Of a stretch of 5,190 bases of DNA, positions 1 to 5,115 are shown piece by piece; the first letter of the stretch is position 1, and every line of letters starts with the position of its first letter. Below the pieces are notes generated by a model. It worked only from the letters and a program-made list of their open reading frames with translations. It ran no database searches and was not told where the DNA came from. Source of the stretch: Akkermansia sp. GTDB lineage: Bacteria; Verrucomicrobiota; Verrucomicrobiia; Verrucomicrobiales; Akkermansiaceae. A program made the translations under genes and the position numbers. The stretch spans positions 1 through 5,190 of the forward strand of contig JAFNWZ010000426.1 in assembly GCA_017379255.1 (NCBI GenBank), read 5' to 3'.

Positions 1-72
1 GCTAACGCGGCTCCACCCCGGGCTACTTTATACCGCCCTGACGGGCTCAAAAATCCGCGCACTCCGCGCGCC
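1..72 (-). repeat. Fragment of a GC-rich dispersed intergenic repeat
   Basis: This GC-rich block enters from the left edge and stops sharply near base 72, where the sequence becomes AT-rich. It contains small dyads: GCCC-TGAC-GGGC at 35-46, CCCGGG at 17-22, and GCGC at 57-60 facing GCGC at 66-69. Read on the minus strand it resembles the palindrome-rich repeats (AGCCCGTCAGGGCGG, then GTATAAAGTAGCCC) that I recall scattered through intergenic DNA of Verrucomicrobiota, Planctomycetota and some other phyla. Frames through it are poor coding candidates. The dyads and the abrupt edge are seen directly. Membership of a repeat family is from memory and needs a genome self-comparison. The element may continue beyond the left edge. 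Confidence 0.45.
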
Positions 73-91
73 AGAATAGACCGATAAATTA

Positions 92-158
92 CAATCTACG
101 AAACTTTGGGACACATGTGGAATGCAGGTGGTTCGTGCTGTATGTGTCCCATAGATTG
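92..158. repeat. Long interrupted inverted repeat (17 bp in two blocks)
   Basis: Two arms pair perfectly in two blocks. CAATCTA (92-98) pairs with TAGATTG (152-158), and TGGGACACAT (107-116) pairs with ATGTGTCCCA (142-151). The blocks are contiguous on the right arm but separated by 8 bases (CGAAACTT, 99-106) on the left, so a folded strand would have a 17-bp stem with one 8-nt bulge and a 25-nt loop. No run of T follows on either strand, so it is not an ordinary intrinsic terminator. It could be a structured RNA, a degenerate miniature element, or paired protein-binding sites. No gene overlaps it convincingly. Confidence 0.6.
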
Positions 159-288
159 CTGAAAAGGGTATCAAACGACGTATTGTCATCGTATTCTGCC
201 TTCCTTTCAGTGCAGGGGTATCACGCGAGCAGACATCGACAGTAAGTGCACAATTATCTGAAACCCGGCTTTGGACGCTGGTTCTCAA
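159..288. other. Non-coding stretch with no recognisable gene
   Basis: I see no credible coding sequence here. A minus-strand open frame of 86 codons runs through 28-288, but it crosses the inverted repeat and the GC-rich repeat and has no recognisable protein character. The only internal structure is a short direct repeat, GGGTATCA at 166-173 and 216-223, exactly 50 bases apart, plus two copies of CGTATT at 179-184 and 190-195. Both are short enough to be chance. Confidence 0.5.
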
Positions 289-323
289 TTCGTAAATCGT
301 AAACCTTCGTATCCCAAATCGTT
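289..323. repeat. Degenerate TTCGTA-type heptamer repeats
   Basis: Units TTCGTAA (289-295) and ATCGTAA (296-302) are adjacent. After a 3-base gap comes TTCGTAT (306-312). AAATCGT occurs at 294-300 and again at 316-322. The core unit resembles the heptamer that fills the yicC-gmk spacer (TTCGTAC in the gmk sense). This may be a second, more decayed tract of the same short tandem repeat, upstream of the thioredoxin-like gene. The copies are few and imperfect, so chance is possible. Confidence 0.4.
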
Positions 324-354
324 AGGGGTCTTACGGTTCCTGAAGAAATTTTCA

Positions 355-383
355 TTGACTACTGAATCAGTGTGTGTTAGTCT
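355..383 (+). promoter_or_regulatory. Possible sigma70-like promoter of the thioredoxin-like gene
   Basis: TTGACT (355-360) matches five of six bases of the -35 consensus. Exactly 17 bases later TAGTCT (378-383) stands as a weak -10 (three of six), helped by an upstream TG (375-376) in the extended -10 position. Transcription would begin near 390, only about three bases before the ATG at 393, so the message would be essentially leaderless. The weak -10 keeps confidence modest. Confidence 0.4.
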
Positions 384-392
384 CCAAGGCGT

Positions 393-965
393 ATGAAGCA
401 GTTGATTTTAAGTCTTGCCTTGTTATTCGCCGTTGGCTGCTGGAGTGCTCCGCAGGTAATGGCGCAGGATGAAGATGCGTCCAGCTCTGTCGTTAAGAAA
501 AAAAATAAGAAAGCCAAGCGCGGTGCCCTGAGCCCGGTGGCCAAGGCGCTGGAGGAAGCTGGCTATTTCACGGAAACAGAGGCCCGCCCCAAGGCAAAGT
601 TTTATATTTTCATCTGCTCCGCCTCGTGGTGCGGCCCTTGCCGTGCACTCATGCCCAAGGTAGTGGAGGAGTATGAGAAAAAGATGAAGAAGAATAAGAG
701 TGTTTCGATGGTGCTGCTGGGGTATGATAGTGATGATGATGCCGCCCGCAAGTATATTGAGCATTATGAAACGGATATGCCCGGTGTGCTGAGTAAAAAG
801 GTTCAGCTGGAAAACAGACCCGAGATTCCCGGCATTCCGTGGTATTTCATTCTGAATGCCAAGGGCGATCTGGTTTCCGTGGGGGCTGGCAGCAAGGTGC
901 TGGATTGGGAGGCTGAAATCAAGAAGAAGCCCGAGAAGCCCAGCAAGAAGAAATCCCGCCGCTGA
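393..965 (+). CDS. Exported thioredoxin-fold protein with WCGPC active site
   Basis: This 190-residue protein begins with an export signal: a lysine, then a hydrophobic stretch (residues 4-15), and either a signal peptidase I site after VMA (22-24) or a lipobox-like AVGC ending at Cys16. The two readings cannot be separated here. The mature part has a lysine-rich segment (35-43) and then a thioredoxin fold: a beta strand (70-75), the active site WCGPC (79-83) followed by a helix, a second strand (104-109), and the expected cis-proline in GIP (147-149) before the strand WYFIL. It resembles nucleoredoxin/TlpA-like thiol-disulfide proteins, which exchange disulfides with envelope partners; its specific partner cannot be told. 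The C-terminus is strongly basic (from about 173, ending KKKSRR). The ATG is the only start after an in-frame TAG at 378. AAGG lies only three bases before it, too close for a standard ribosome-binding site. It is monocistronic, with its own terminator. Confidence 0.9.
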   Translation: MKQLILSLALLFAVGCWSAPQVMAQDEDASSSVVKKKNKKAKRGALSPVAKALEEAGYFTETEARPKAKFYIFICSASWCGPCRALMPKVVEEYEKKMKKNKSVSMVLLGYDSDDDAARKYIEHYETDMPGVLSKKVQLENRPEIPGIPWYFILNAKGDLVSVGAGSKVLDWEAEIKKKPEKPSKKKSRR

Positions 966-981
966 ATGGTTTTTCCAATGG

Positions 982-1017
982 CAGGAGCAAGCGCAGGCTT
1001 GCTCCTGTTTTTTTATT
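982..1017 (+). terminator. Intrinsic terminator of the thioredoxin-like gene
   Basis: CAGGAGCAAGC (982-992) and GCTTGCTCCTG (997-1007) form a perfect 11-bp stem with a GCAG loop, followed at once by seven Ts (1008-1014) and then ATT. It lies 16 bases after the stop codon of the thioredoxin-like gene and faces the same way. Confidence 0.93.
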
Positions 1018-1028
1018 GAGCTTGCGCC

Positions 1029-1062
1029 AAAAAAAACGAGCTCTCTTGGCCAGGAGAGCTCG
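1029..1062 (-). terminator. Intrinsic terminator of the pheA-holB-yicC-gmk unit
   Basis: On the minus strand CGAGCTCTC (1062-1054) pairs with GAGAGCTCG (1045-1037) as a perfect 9-bp stem around an 8-nt loop. It is followed by eight Ts (A8 at 1036-1029 on the plus strand). It sits 21 bases beyond the gmk stop codon. With the oppositely directed terminator at 982-1017 it insulates two convergent transcripts. Confidence 0.92.
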
Positions 1063-1083
1063 CGGGGAAGGTTATCGAGAGCC

Positions 1084-1665
1084 TTACAGCGTGGTGGTGC
1101 GCATGCCCAGTGCCGTGAGCAGTGCCGTGAAGCGGGCGTAGTCGCTTTCGCGGTCGGCAGAAACCAGGGAGAACTGGTATTCGTCCATGCGGGCGTCTTC
1201 CTCTGCTGCATTGCGGAGACGCAGGAGGATGACTTCCTCGGCATCTGTCTGGCGGCCGCGCAGGCGGGCTTCCAGCTCAGCGGAAGGCACATGGATGTAG
1301 ACATCGGCATAAGCGCGGCGGATGATGGCATCATCGCAGGCGCGGATGCTGGCCGCGCCCTGCACATCGATGTCCATGACCACGTTTTTACCGGCCTGCA
1401 GGAGGTCGATGATATCGCTTTTGATCGTGCCGTAACTGTTGCCGTGCACGGTGGCGTGCTCCAGGAATTCGCCGGCAGCCACCTTGGCGGCAAATACCTC
1501 CGGGGTGAGGAAGTGGTAGTCTACGCCATCCTGCTCACCGGGGCGCGGCTGGCGGGTGGTGCAGGAGATGGAATAGGCGGTGAGACCGTCCTTTTCGGCG
1601 CGGCGGCACAGAGTGGTTTTGCCGCTGCCGGAGGGACCCGATACGATGAGGAGTGTGCCAAGCAT
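1084..1665 (-). CDS. gmk: Guanylate kinase
   Basis: This enzyme transfers phosphate from ATP to GMP or dGMP to give GDP or dGDP in the cytoplasm, an essential step in GTP supply. The 193-residue protein carries the P-loop GPSGSGKT (10-17) and the GMP-binding stretch from S34 through TTRQPRPGE (36-44) to DGVDY (46-50). R38, R41, Y50, E69 and Y78 occupy the positions known to contact GMP in guanylate kinases. DIDVQGA (98-104) is the family signature, and the lid region contains LRGRQTD (135-141) and R149. It is slightly shorter than the roughly 205 residues common in bacteria because the C-terminus is brief. It is last in the operon, 42 bases after yicC, with a tandem repeat filling the gap. 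The ATG has no purine-rich ribosome-binding site before it. The yicC-gmk neighbourhood is common in bacteria; the usual next gene, rpoZ, is absent and a terminator stands there instead. Confidence 0.97.
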   Translation of the reverse strand: MLGTLLIVSGPSGSGKTTLCRRAEKDGLTAYSISCTTRQPRPGEQDGVDYHFLTPEVFAAKVAAGEFLEHATVHGNSYGTIKSDIIDLLQAGKNVVMDIDVQGAASIRACDDAIIRRAYADVYIHVPSAELEARLRGRQTDAEEVILLRLRNAAEEDARMDEYQFSLVSADRESDYARFTALLTALGMRTTTL

Positions 1666-1672
1666 GGTAAAA

Positions 1673-1707
1673 GTACGAAGTACGAGGTGGGAAGTACGAA
1701 GTAGGAA
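1673..1707. repeat. Period-7 tandem repeat filling the yicC-gmk spacer
   Basis: On the plus strand five consecutive heptamers read GTACGAA, GTACGAG, GTGGGAA, GTACGAA, GTAGGAA. In the gmk sense each is close to TTCGTAC. The array ends exactly against the yicC stop codon (1708-1710) and leaves only seven bases before the gmk ATG, so it makes up nearly the whole 5' region of gmk. A 12-base sequence, AAGTACGAAGTA, is repeated perfectly at 1671-1682 and 1692-1703, 21 bases (three units) apart. Short heptanucleotide tracts of this kind are known as intergenic repeats in several bacterial groups. No ribosome-binding site is visible within it. Confidence 0.8.
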
Positions 1708-2583
1708 TTATTCGATGTTCTGGACTTGTTCGCGGATTTTTTCCAGCTCTGTCTTGGCGGTGACAACGAGCTGGGCGAGCTCAGCATCATTGGCCTTGGA
1801 GCCGGTGGTGTTGAGCTCGCGGAAGATTTCCTGGCAGAGGAAATCGAGGGTGCGGCCCACGGGTTCTGCCTTGTCGCAGATTTTTTCGAATTGGGTGAGG
1901 TGGGATTCCAGGCGGGTCATTTCTTCAGAAACATCGCACTTGTCGGCAAAGAGGGCGATTTCCTTGATGATGCGCTCGTCATCCATGGGGAGGGGCAGGC
2001 CGCTGTCTGCCAGACGCTTGAGCAGGACTTCGCGGTGGCGGGTGGCAACACCAGCGGCGCGGACCATGAGCTGTTCGCGGAAGTTGCGCAGGGTGCCGAT
2101 GCGGGTGAGCAAATCGCGCTTCATGTTTTCGCCTTCCTGGGCGCGCAGGGTGATGAAGGCATCTAGCGCTTCGCGCAGGGCGGGGGCTGCCGCTGCCTCA
2201 ATGGTCTCAATGGGCAGTTCGGTTTCGGTTTCCTCGGCAATGATGCCGAGACGCAGCAGCGAATCCAGGGAGGTGTCTACCTTTCGTCCCAAGGTGCTTT
2301 CTGCCTCGGCAAGCGTGGCGGTGAGGGCGGTGAGTTTCTCCCGGTTGAGGGTGAGGGCACCTGCTTCGCCGGGAACCTGCTGAAGGGTAAAGGATACATT
2401 CACGCGGCCACGGGAAACGGCCGCGGCTACGGTGTCGCGCACAGTGGTTTCCAGGGCAGCCCAGGCGCGGGGCAGGGCAACGGCAATTTCTGCCTGTTTG
2501 CGGTTAACGCCACTGATTTCTACACGGATGGAGGAACCACCCAGGGGAGCCGTGGCAGCTCCGAATCCGGTCATGCTGTTCAT
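1708..2583 (-). CDS. yicC: YicC/YloC-family endoribonuclease
   Basis: Members of this family (E. coli YicC, Bacillus YloC) are cytoplasmic endoribonucleases; E. coli YicC has been linked to decay of small RNA such as RyhB. The 291-residue length is normal for the family. The hallmark SMTGFG stands at residues 3-8. The C-terminal signature domain includes DKCDVSEEMTRLESH (214-228) and GRTLDFLCQEIFRELN (243-258), followed by TTGSKAND, and the protein ends in the typical IREQVQNIE. The acidic and basic residues conserved in this block are present, so activity is likely. The ATG overlaps the holB stop as ATGA, which suggests translational coupling, and no ribosome-binding site is visible. SMTGFG close to the N-terminus supports this start. 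gmk follows, an arrangement seen in many bacteria. Confidence 0.95.
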   Translation of the reverse strand: MNSMTGFGAATAPLGGSSIRVEISGVNRKQAEIAVALPRAWAALETTVRDTVAAAVSRGRVNVSFTLQQVPGEAGALTLNREKLTALTATLAEAESTLGRKVDTSLDSLLRLGIIAEETETELPIETIEAAAAPALREALDAFITLRAQEGENMKRDLLTRIGTLRNFREQLMVRAAGVATRHREVLLKRLADSGLPLPMDDERIIKEIALFADKCDVSEEMTRLESHLTQFEKICDKAEPVGRTLDFLCQEIFRELNTTGSKANDAELAQLVVTAKTELEKIREQVQNIE

Positions 2584-3557
2584 AACGTGTTATTACCGAT
2601 GATGTTGAGGAGGTGGGAGTCGAGCGAGAGAGCTTCGTTTACATTGAAATTGAGATCTGTGCGCAGGGCTTCGAGCGCGCGCATGCGCTGGAGCAGGTCG
2701 GCAATGGGGCGCGCCTGCGCCAGCCCGGCGATTTCCGGGGTGACGGGCTGCACATCCGGCGCATGTGAGGCCAGCAGCACCGCCTGCCCGAGGCAGAGGG
2801 AGAGAAGCTCCAGCATCTGTTCTCGTTCGGCCAGGTATTCGGTTTCGATGAGGGCGGTTGTGGCGTCTTTCTGGCGGGCTTCCCAGTCGCGGATATCGGT
2901 TCCTTCTGCTATGGCCTTGGCTTCGGCTTTGATGGCGGCAGTGAGGCGTTTGGTAATCTGTTCCTTGCGCTGGGTGAGCAGCTCCTGGAAATCAGCCCGC
3001 AGTGCCAGGGCGGCCACATCGGAACCTACGAGGGGCAGGGCGGTTGCCACAGCTGGCAGGAATGCCTGCTGCGCTTCAGAGAGGTGCAGGGTGTTGCTGC
3101 CCTCGTGCAGCGGCACGCGCACGCAGCGGGAAAGAATGGTGGTGAGCAGGCGGCTGGGTTGCTCGGTGATGAGGATGATGACGGTCTGCGGCGGGGGCTC
3201 TTCCAAGGTTTTCAGGAAAGCATTGGCAGCTTCTTCCATCATGCGGTCTGCTTCCAGGATGATGACCAGCTTGGTTTCTCCCTCATCTGCCCGCAGGGCA
3301 AGGAAGGGCTCAACATTGCGGATGTCCTCGATGAGAATCTTGCGGCTCTTGGAGCCGGGGCGCAGAACCCGGCACATCGGGTGCCGCAGGGTTTCCAGTG
3401 AATCGGCCTGTGCTCCGTTGAGTTCCTGCGCCATGGCCAGTGCCAGTTCATGGGTGCCGGCGCGGGCGGTGCCGGTGAGCAGCAGAGCGTGCGGCAGACG
3501 ACCGCTCTGGCGGGCGTGCATGAGGAGTTTGCGGGCTTGCGAGAGGATGAAGGCCAT
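2580..3557 (-). CDS. holB: DNA polymerase III clamp-loader subunit delta'
   Basis: Delta' is the rigid AAA+ subunit of the clamp loader that opens the beta sliding clamp and places it on primed DNA. The 325-residue protein starts with the usual LPHALLLTG context (21-29). Its Walker A position reads GTARAGTH (29-36), lacking the catalytic lysine, so it should not hydrolyse ATP, as in E. coli delta'. A degenerate Walker B region (KLVIILEADRM, 96-106) leads into NAFLKTLEEPPP (112-123) and the arginine-finger motif SRC (143-145), which acts on the neighbouring ATPase subunit. The four-cysteine zinc module usual between Walker A and B is missing: only Cys62 remains there. The C-terminal half is poorly conserved, helical, with a charged stretch near 210-250. 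It begins nine bases after pheA and overlaps yicC by four. A DnaX-like ATPase is excluded by the Walker A change. Confidence 0.9.
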   Translation of the reverse strand: MAFILSQARKLLMHARQSGRLPHALLLTGTARAGTHELALAMAQELNGAQADSLETLRHPMCRVLRPGSKSRKILIEDIRNVEPFLALRADEGETKLVIILEADRMMEEAANAFLKTLEEPPPQTVIILITEQPSRLLTTILSRCVRVPLHEGSNTLHLSEAQQAFLPAVATALPLVGSDVAALALRADFQELLTQRKEQITKRLTAAIKAEAKAIAEGTDIRDWEARQKDATTALIETEYLAEREQMLELLSLCLGQAVLLASHAPDVQPVTPEIAGLAQARPIADLLQRMRALEALRTDLNFNVNEALSLDSHLLNIIGNNTL

Positions 3558-3566
3558 GTTGACGGA

Positions 3567-4631
3567 TTATTTCTCAGGATAGGAACCAAGCACCTTGAAT
3601 ACCGGGCATTCTGCTTTCAGTTCGGCCAGGCAGCTCCGCAGCGGTTCCTCGGTTTCGTGGCCGTTCACATCAATATAGAAGAGGTATTCCCATGCGGTGT
3701 CGCGCGTGGGGCGCGAATCCAGACAGAAAATGTTGATGCCGTGGTTGCGGAAGTGCTCCAGTACATCGACCAGACCGCCCGGCTTGTGCGGCACGGTGAA
3801 GCAGATGGTGGTGCGATCCTGGCCGCTGGGTTTGGTGTTCTGCGTGCCGATGACCACAAAGCGCGTGGTGTTGGTTGCAATATCCTGCACCTGTTCGACC
3901 AGCACATTAAGCCCATGCAGCCGGGCTGCCAGCGGGCTGCCCAGGGCGGCTGCGCCCTCTGCGGCTTTTTCCACGGCCATGCGCGCGGCTGCCGTGCTGC
4001 TGGCAGTGGGAATCTGCTCCGCATGCGGGTAATTCTGCTGCAGCCACTGGCTGCACTGCCCCAGCACCTGCGGGTGGGAATAGATGGTGCGTATTCCGGT
4101 GGCCGGTATGTTGGCCATCAGGCAGTGTTGCACGCTCTGGTGCACCTGGGCGCAGATGCGCAAGTGCGTGTGCGCAAAGAAGTCCATGGCCTGCACCACG
4201 GTGCCGTGCGTGCTGTTTTCCAGGGGGATGACGCCATAATTGACTTCTCCGCGCCCCACTGCGTCAAAGATGTGCGCAAACGAAGAGTAGGGGATGAGCT
4301 CCACGCTGTCTCCGAAACGGCTCAGTGCTGCCTGGTGACTCCAGGTTCCTTCCGGACCCAGATAGCCGATGCGCATGTTCCCCTCCAGCAGGAAGGAACA
4401 GCTGACAATCTGCCGCCAGATGCTCAGCAGACTTTTTTCTGGTAATGCTCCAGCGTTGAGCTTCAATAGTTTTTCGATGAGTGCGCTTTCCCGCTCCGGA
4501 ACGAAAATAGGCGCCCCGCTGGCCCGCTTTGTGTCGCCTACCTGGTGCACACAGGCTGCACGTTGCTTGAGCAGTTCTATCAGTTGGGCATCGATGCGGT
4601 CTATTTCCTGTCTGAGCTCATCTAAATTCAT
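3567..4631 (-). CDS. pheA: Bifunctional chorismate mutase/prephenate dehydratase (P-protein)
   Basis: This cytoplasmic enzyme converts chorismate to prephenate and then to phenylpyruvate, the precursor of phenylalanine. The 354 residues show three domains. The AroQ chorismate mutase (about 1-84) retains R7, R24, K35, R47 and E48, aligned by eye with the E. coli active-site residues, with E83 where E. coli has Gln88. The prephenate dehydratase (about 87-265) has YLGPEGTWSHQAA (90-102), GVIPLENSTHGTV (133-145), SHPQ (185-188) and the catalytic TRF (256-258). The ACT domain (about 275-354) has KPGGL (283-287) and DSRP (305-308), variants of the GALV and ESRP motifs that bind phenylalanine, so feedback inhibition is expected, though the Glu-to-Asp change could alter it. 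It is first in the operon, behind a good promoter. The predicted leader is too short for a leader-peptide attenuator. The ATG sits directly before the AroQ helix, as usual. Confidence 0.97.
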   Translation of the reverse strand: MNLDELRQEIDRIDAQLIELLKQRAACVHQVGDTKRASGAPIFVPERESALIEKLLKLNAGALPEKSLLSIWRQIVSCSFLLEGNMRIGYLGPEGTWSHQAALSRFGDSVELIPYSSFAHIFDAVGRGEVNYGVIPLENSTHGTVVQAMDFFAHTHLRICAQVHQSVQHCLMANIPATGIRTIYSHPQVLGQCSQWLQQNYPHAEQIPTASSTAAARMAVEKAAEGAAALGSPLAARLHGLNVLVEQVQDIATNTTRFVVIGTQNTKPSGQDRTTICFTVPHKPGGLVDVLEHFRNHGINIFCLDSRPTRDTAWEYLFYIDVNGHETEEPLRSCLAELKAECPVFKVLGSYPEK

Positions 4632-4643
4632 AACCGTGCGCGC

Positions 4644-4672
4644 ATTCTACCACACCGCATTCTGTCATTCAA
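4644..4672 (-). promoter_or_regulatory. Sigma70-like promoter of the pheA operon
   Basis: On the minus strand TTGAAT (4672-4667) and TAGAAT (4649-4644) are separated by exactly 17 bases. They match four of six and five of six consensus positions. Transcription should start near 4637, leaving only about six bases before the pheA ATG at 4631. This predicts a nearly leaderless message without room for a ribosome-binding site, riboswitch or attenuator. No better promoter was seen before holB, yicC or gmk. Confidence 0.6.
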
Positions 4673-4691
4673 TCCCGTTTTTGGGCATGCT

Positions 4692-4717
4692 TCACGAAAG
4701 CTGCGATTTCGTGTGAA
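4692..4717. promoter_or_regulatory. Inverted repeat between divergent promoters, possible operator
   Basis: CACGAAA (4693-4699) and TTTCGTG (4707-4713) are perfect inverted arms of 7 bp with a 7-base centre. The outer bases allow an alternative pairing with TGAA (4714-4717). It lies about 20 bp upstream of the pheA -35 element and before the plus-strand frame starting near 4779. The position suits a regulator site, but a dyad this short can arise by chance, and no matching regulator is encoded here. Confidence 0.35.
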
Positions 4718-4771
4718 TTGCAAGGTTAAAAGCGACATAGAAGGAAAAAAGTCGTAGTTAAGCGGAGATTC

Positions 4772-4780
4772 TGTTAAAAT
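4772..4780 (+). promoter_or_regulatory. Possible extended -10 element facing right
   Basis: TG (4772-4773), one base, then TAAAAT (4775-4780) forms an extended -10 matching five of six positions. No good -35 lies 16-18 bases upstream. Transcription would begin near 4787, so an ATG at 4788 would be leaderless. Alternatively GGAG (4764-4767) could serve as a ribosome-binding site 11 bases before the ATG at 4779, with a promoter I could not place. Confidence 0.22.
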
Positions 4781-5115
4781 GGTAAGAATGGACCTTGGAA
4801 AGTTGCCATGCGGAGCTACCATCTCAAAATCATACACCAAGACCGATAAGCGCATCTTGCCATTTTTCTAAAACTTCCCTTTATTGCCCGGATGCAGGGA
4901 ATGTCGAAAAAGTATTAAAACGATTTGCATTCCCACACACTGGTGACAGCGCTGTGAATGTTTATCAGCTTGCGAAAATAGCTGCTCACAATTATCAGGT
5001 ACTTAAGTCGGTTATTCTCAATGGAGAGAAATTGCAGCAGATTGAAGGTTCTAATTACATTATTTTTAAGAACAACAAGTTGTTTTTCTGTACGAAGGCG
5101 GTCAAAAATTCGTGA
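4779..5115 (+). pseudogene. Unrecognised reading frame, apparently frameshifted
   Basis: I do not recognise this protein. From the ATG at 4779 (or 4788) a frame runs 30 codons and stops at TAA 4869-4871. A second frame, one base over and open to the TAG... region's end at 5115 (stop TGA 5113-5115), contains no ATG at all; its only upstream start is a TTG at 4795. Loss of a single T from the T5 run at 4863-4867 would join them into one protein of about 111 residues, with the join reading ILPF then SKTSL. The second part looks protein-like: VYQLAKIAAHNYQVLKSV, then an acidic and hydrophobic segment ending IIFKNN. The last codons (after about 5056) overlap the antitoxin-like sequence on the other strand and may be foreign to it. 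The DNA is AT-rich compared with the operon. It could be a decayed gene, a sequencing error, or two chance frames. Confidence 0.3.

Noticed and set aside
166..223. Direct repeat GGGTATCA spaced 50 bases, considered as a CRISPR or attachment-site remnant
   Set aside because: Only two 8-base copies with no conserved flanks; far too short for a CRISPR repeat and no integrase nearby.
28..288. An 86-codon minus-strand open frame in the left flank
   Set aside because: It runs through the dispersed repeat and the inverted repeat, lacks a ribosome-binding site and has no protein family character.
423..1493. A 356-codon minus-strand open frame spanning the thioredoxin-like gene and gmk
   Set aside because: It lies antisense to one well-supported gene and out of frame with the other, crosses both terminators, and its translation is low-complexity without any domain.
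2587..3582. A 331-codon plus-strand open frame opposite holB
   Set aside because: It is very rich in Arg, Ser and Ala, as expected from the complement of a GC-rich gene, and holB on the other strand has clear family motifs.
3450..4445. A 331-codon plus-strand open frame opposite pheA
   Set aside because: Its length comes from codon bias of pheA on the opposite strand. It has no start context, no recognisable domain, and pheA is unambiguous.
4628..4855. A 75-codon minus-strand open frame overlapping the pheA promoter and start
   Set aside because: It contains the whole pheA promoter, has no supporting motif, and is opposite the plus-strand 30-codon frame, which is itself doubtful.
4946..4955. 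Perfect 10-bp palindrome ACAGCGCTGT
   Set aside because: It is short, has no partner sites or adjoining promoter, and is expected by chance at this length often enough.
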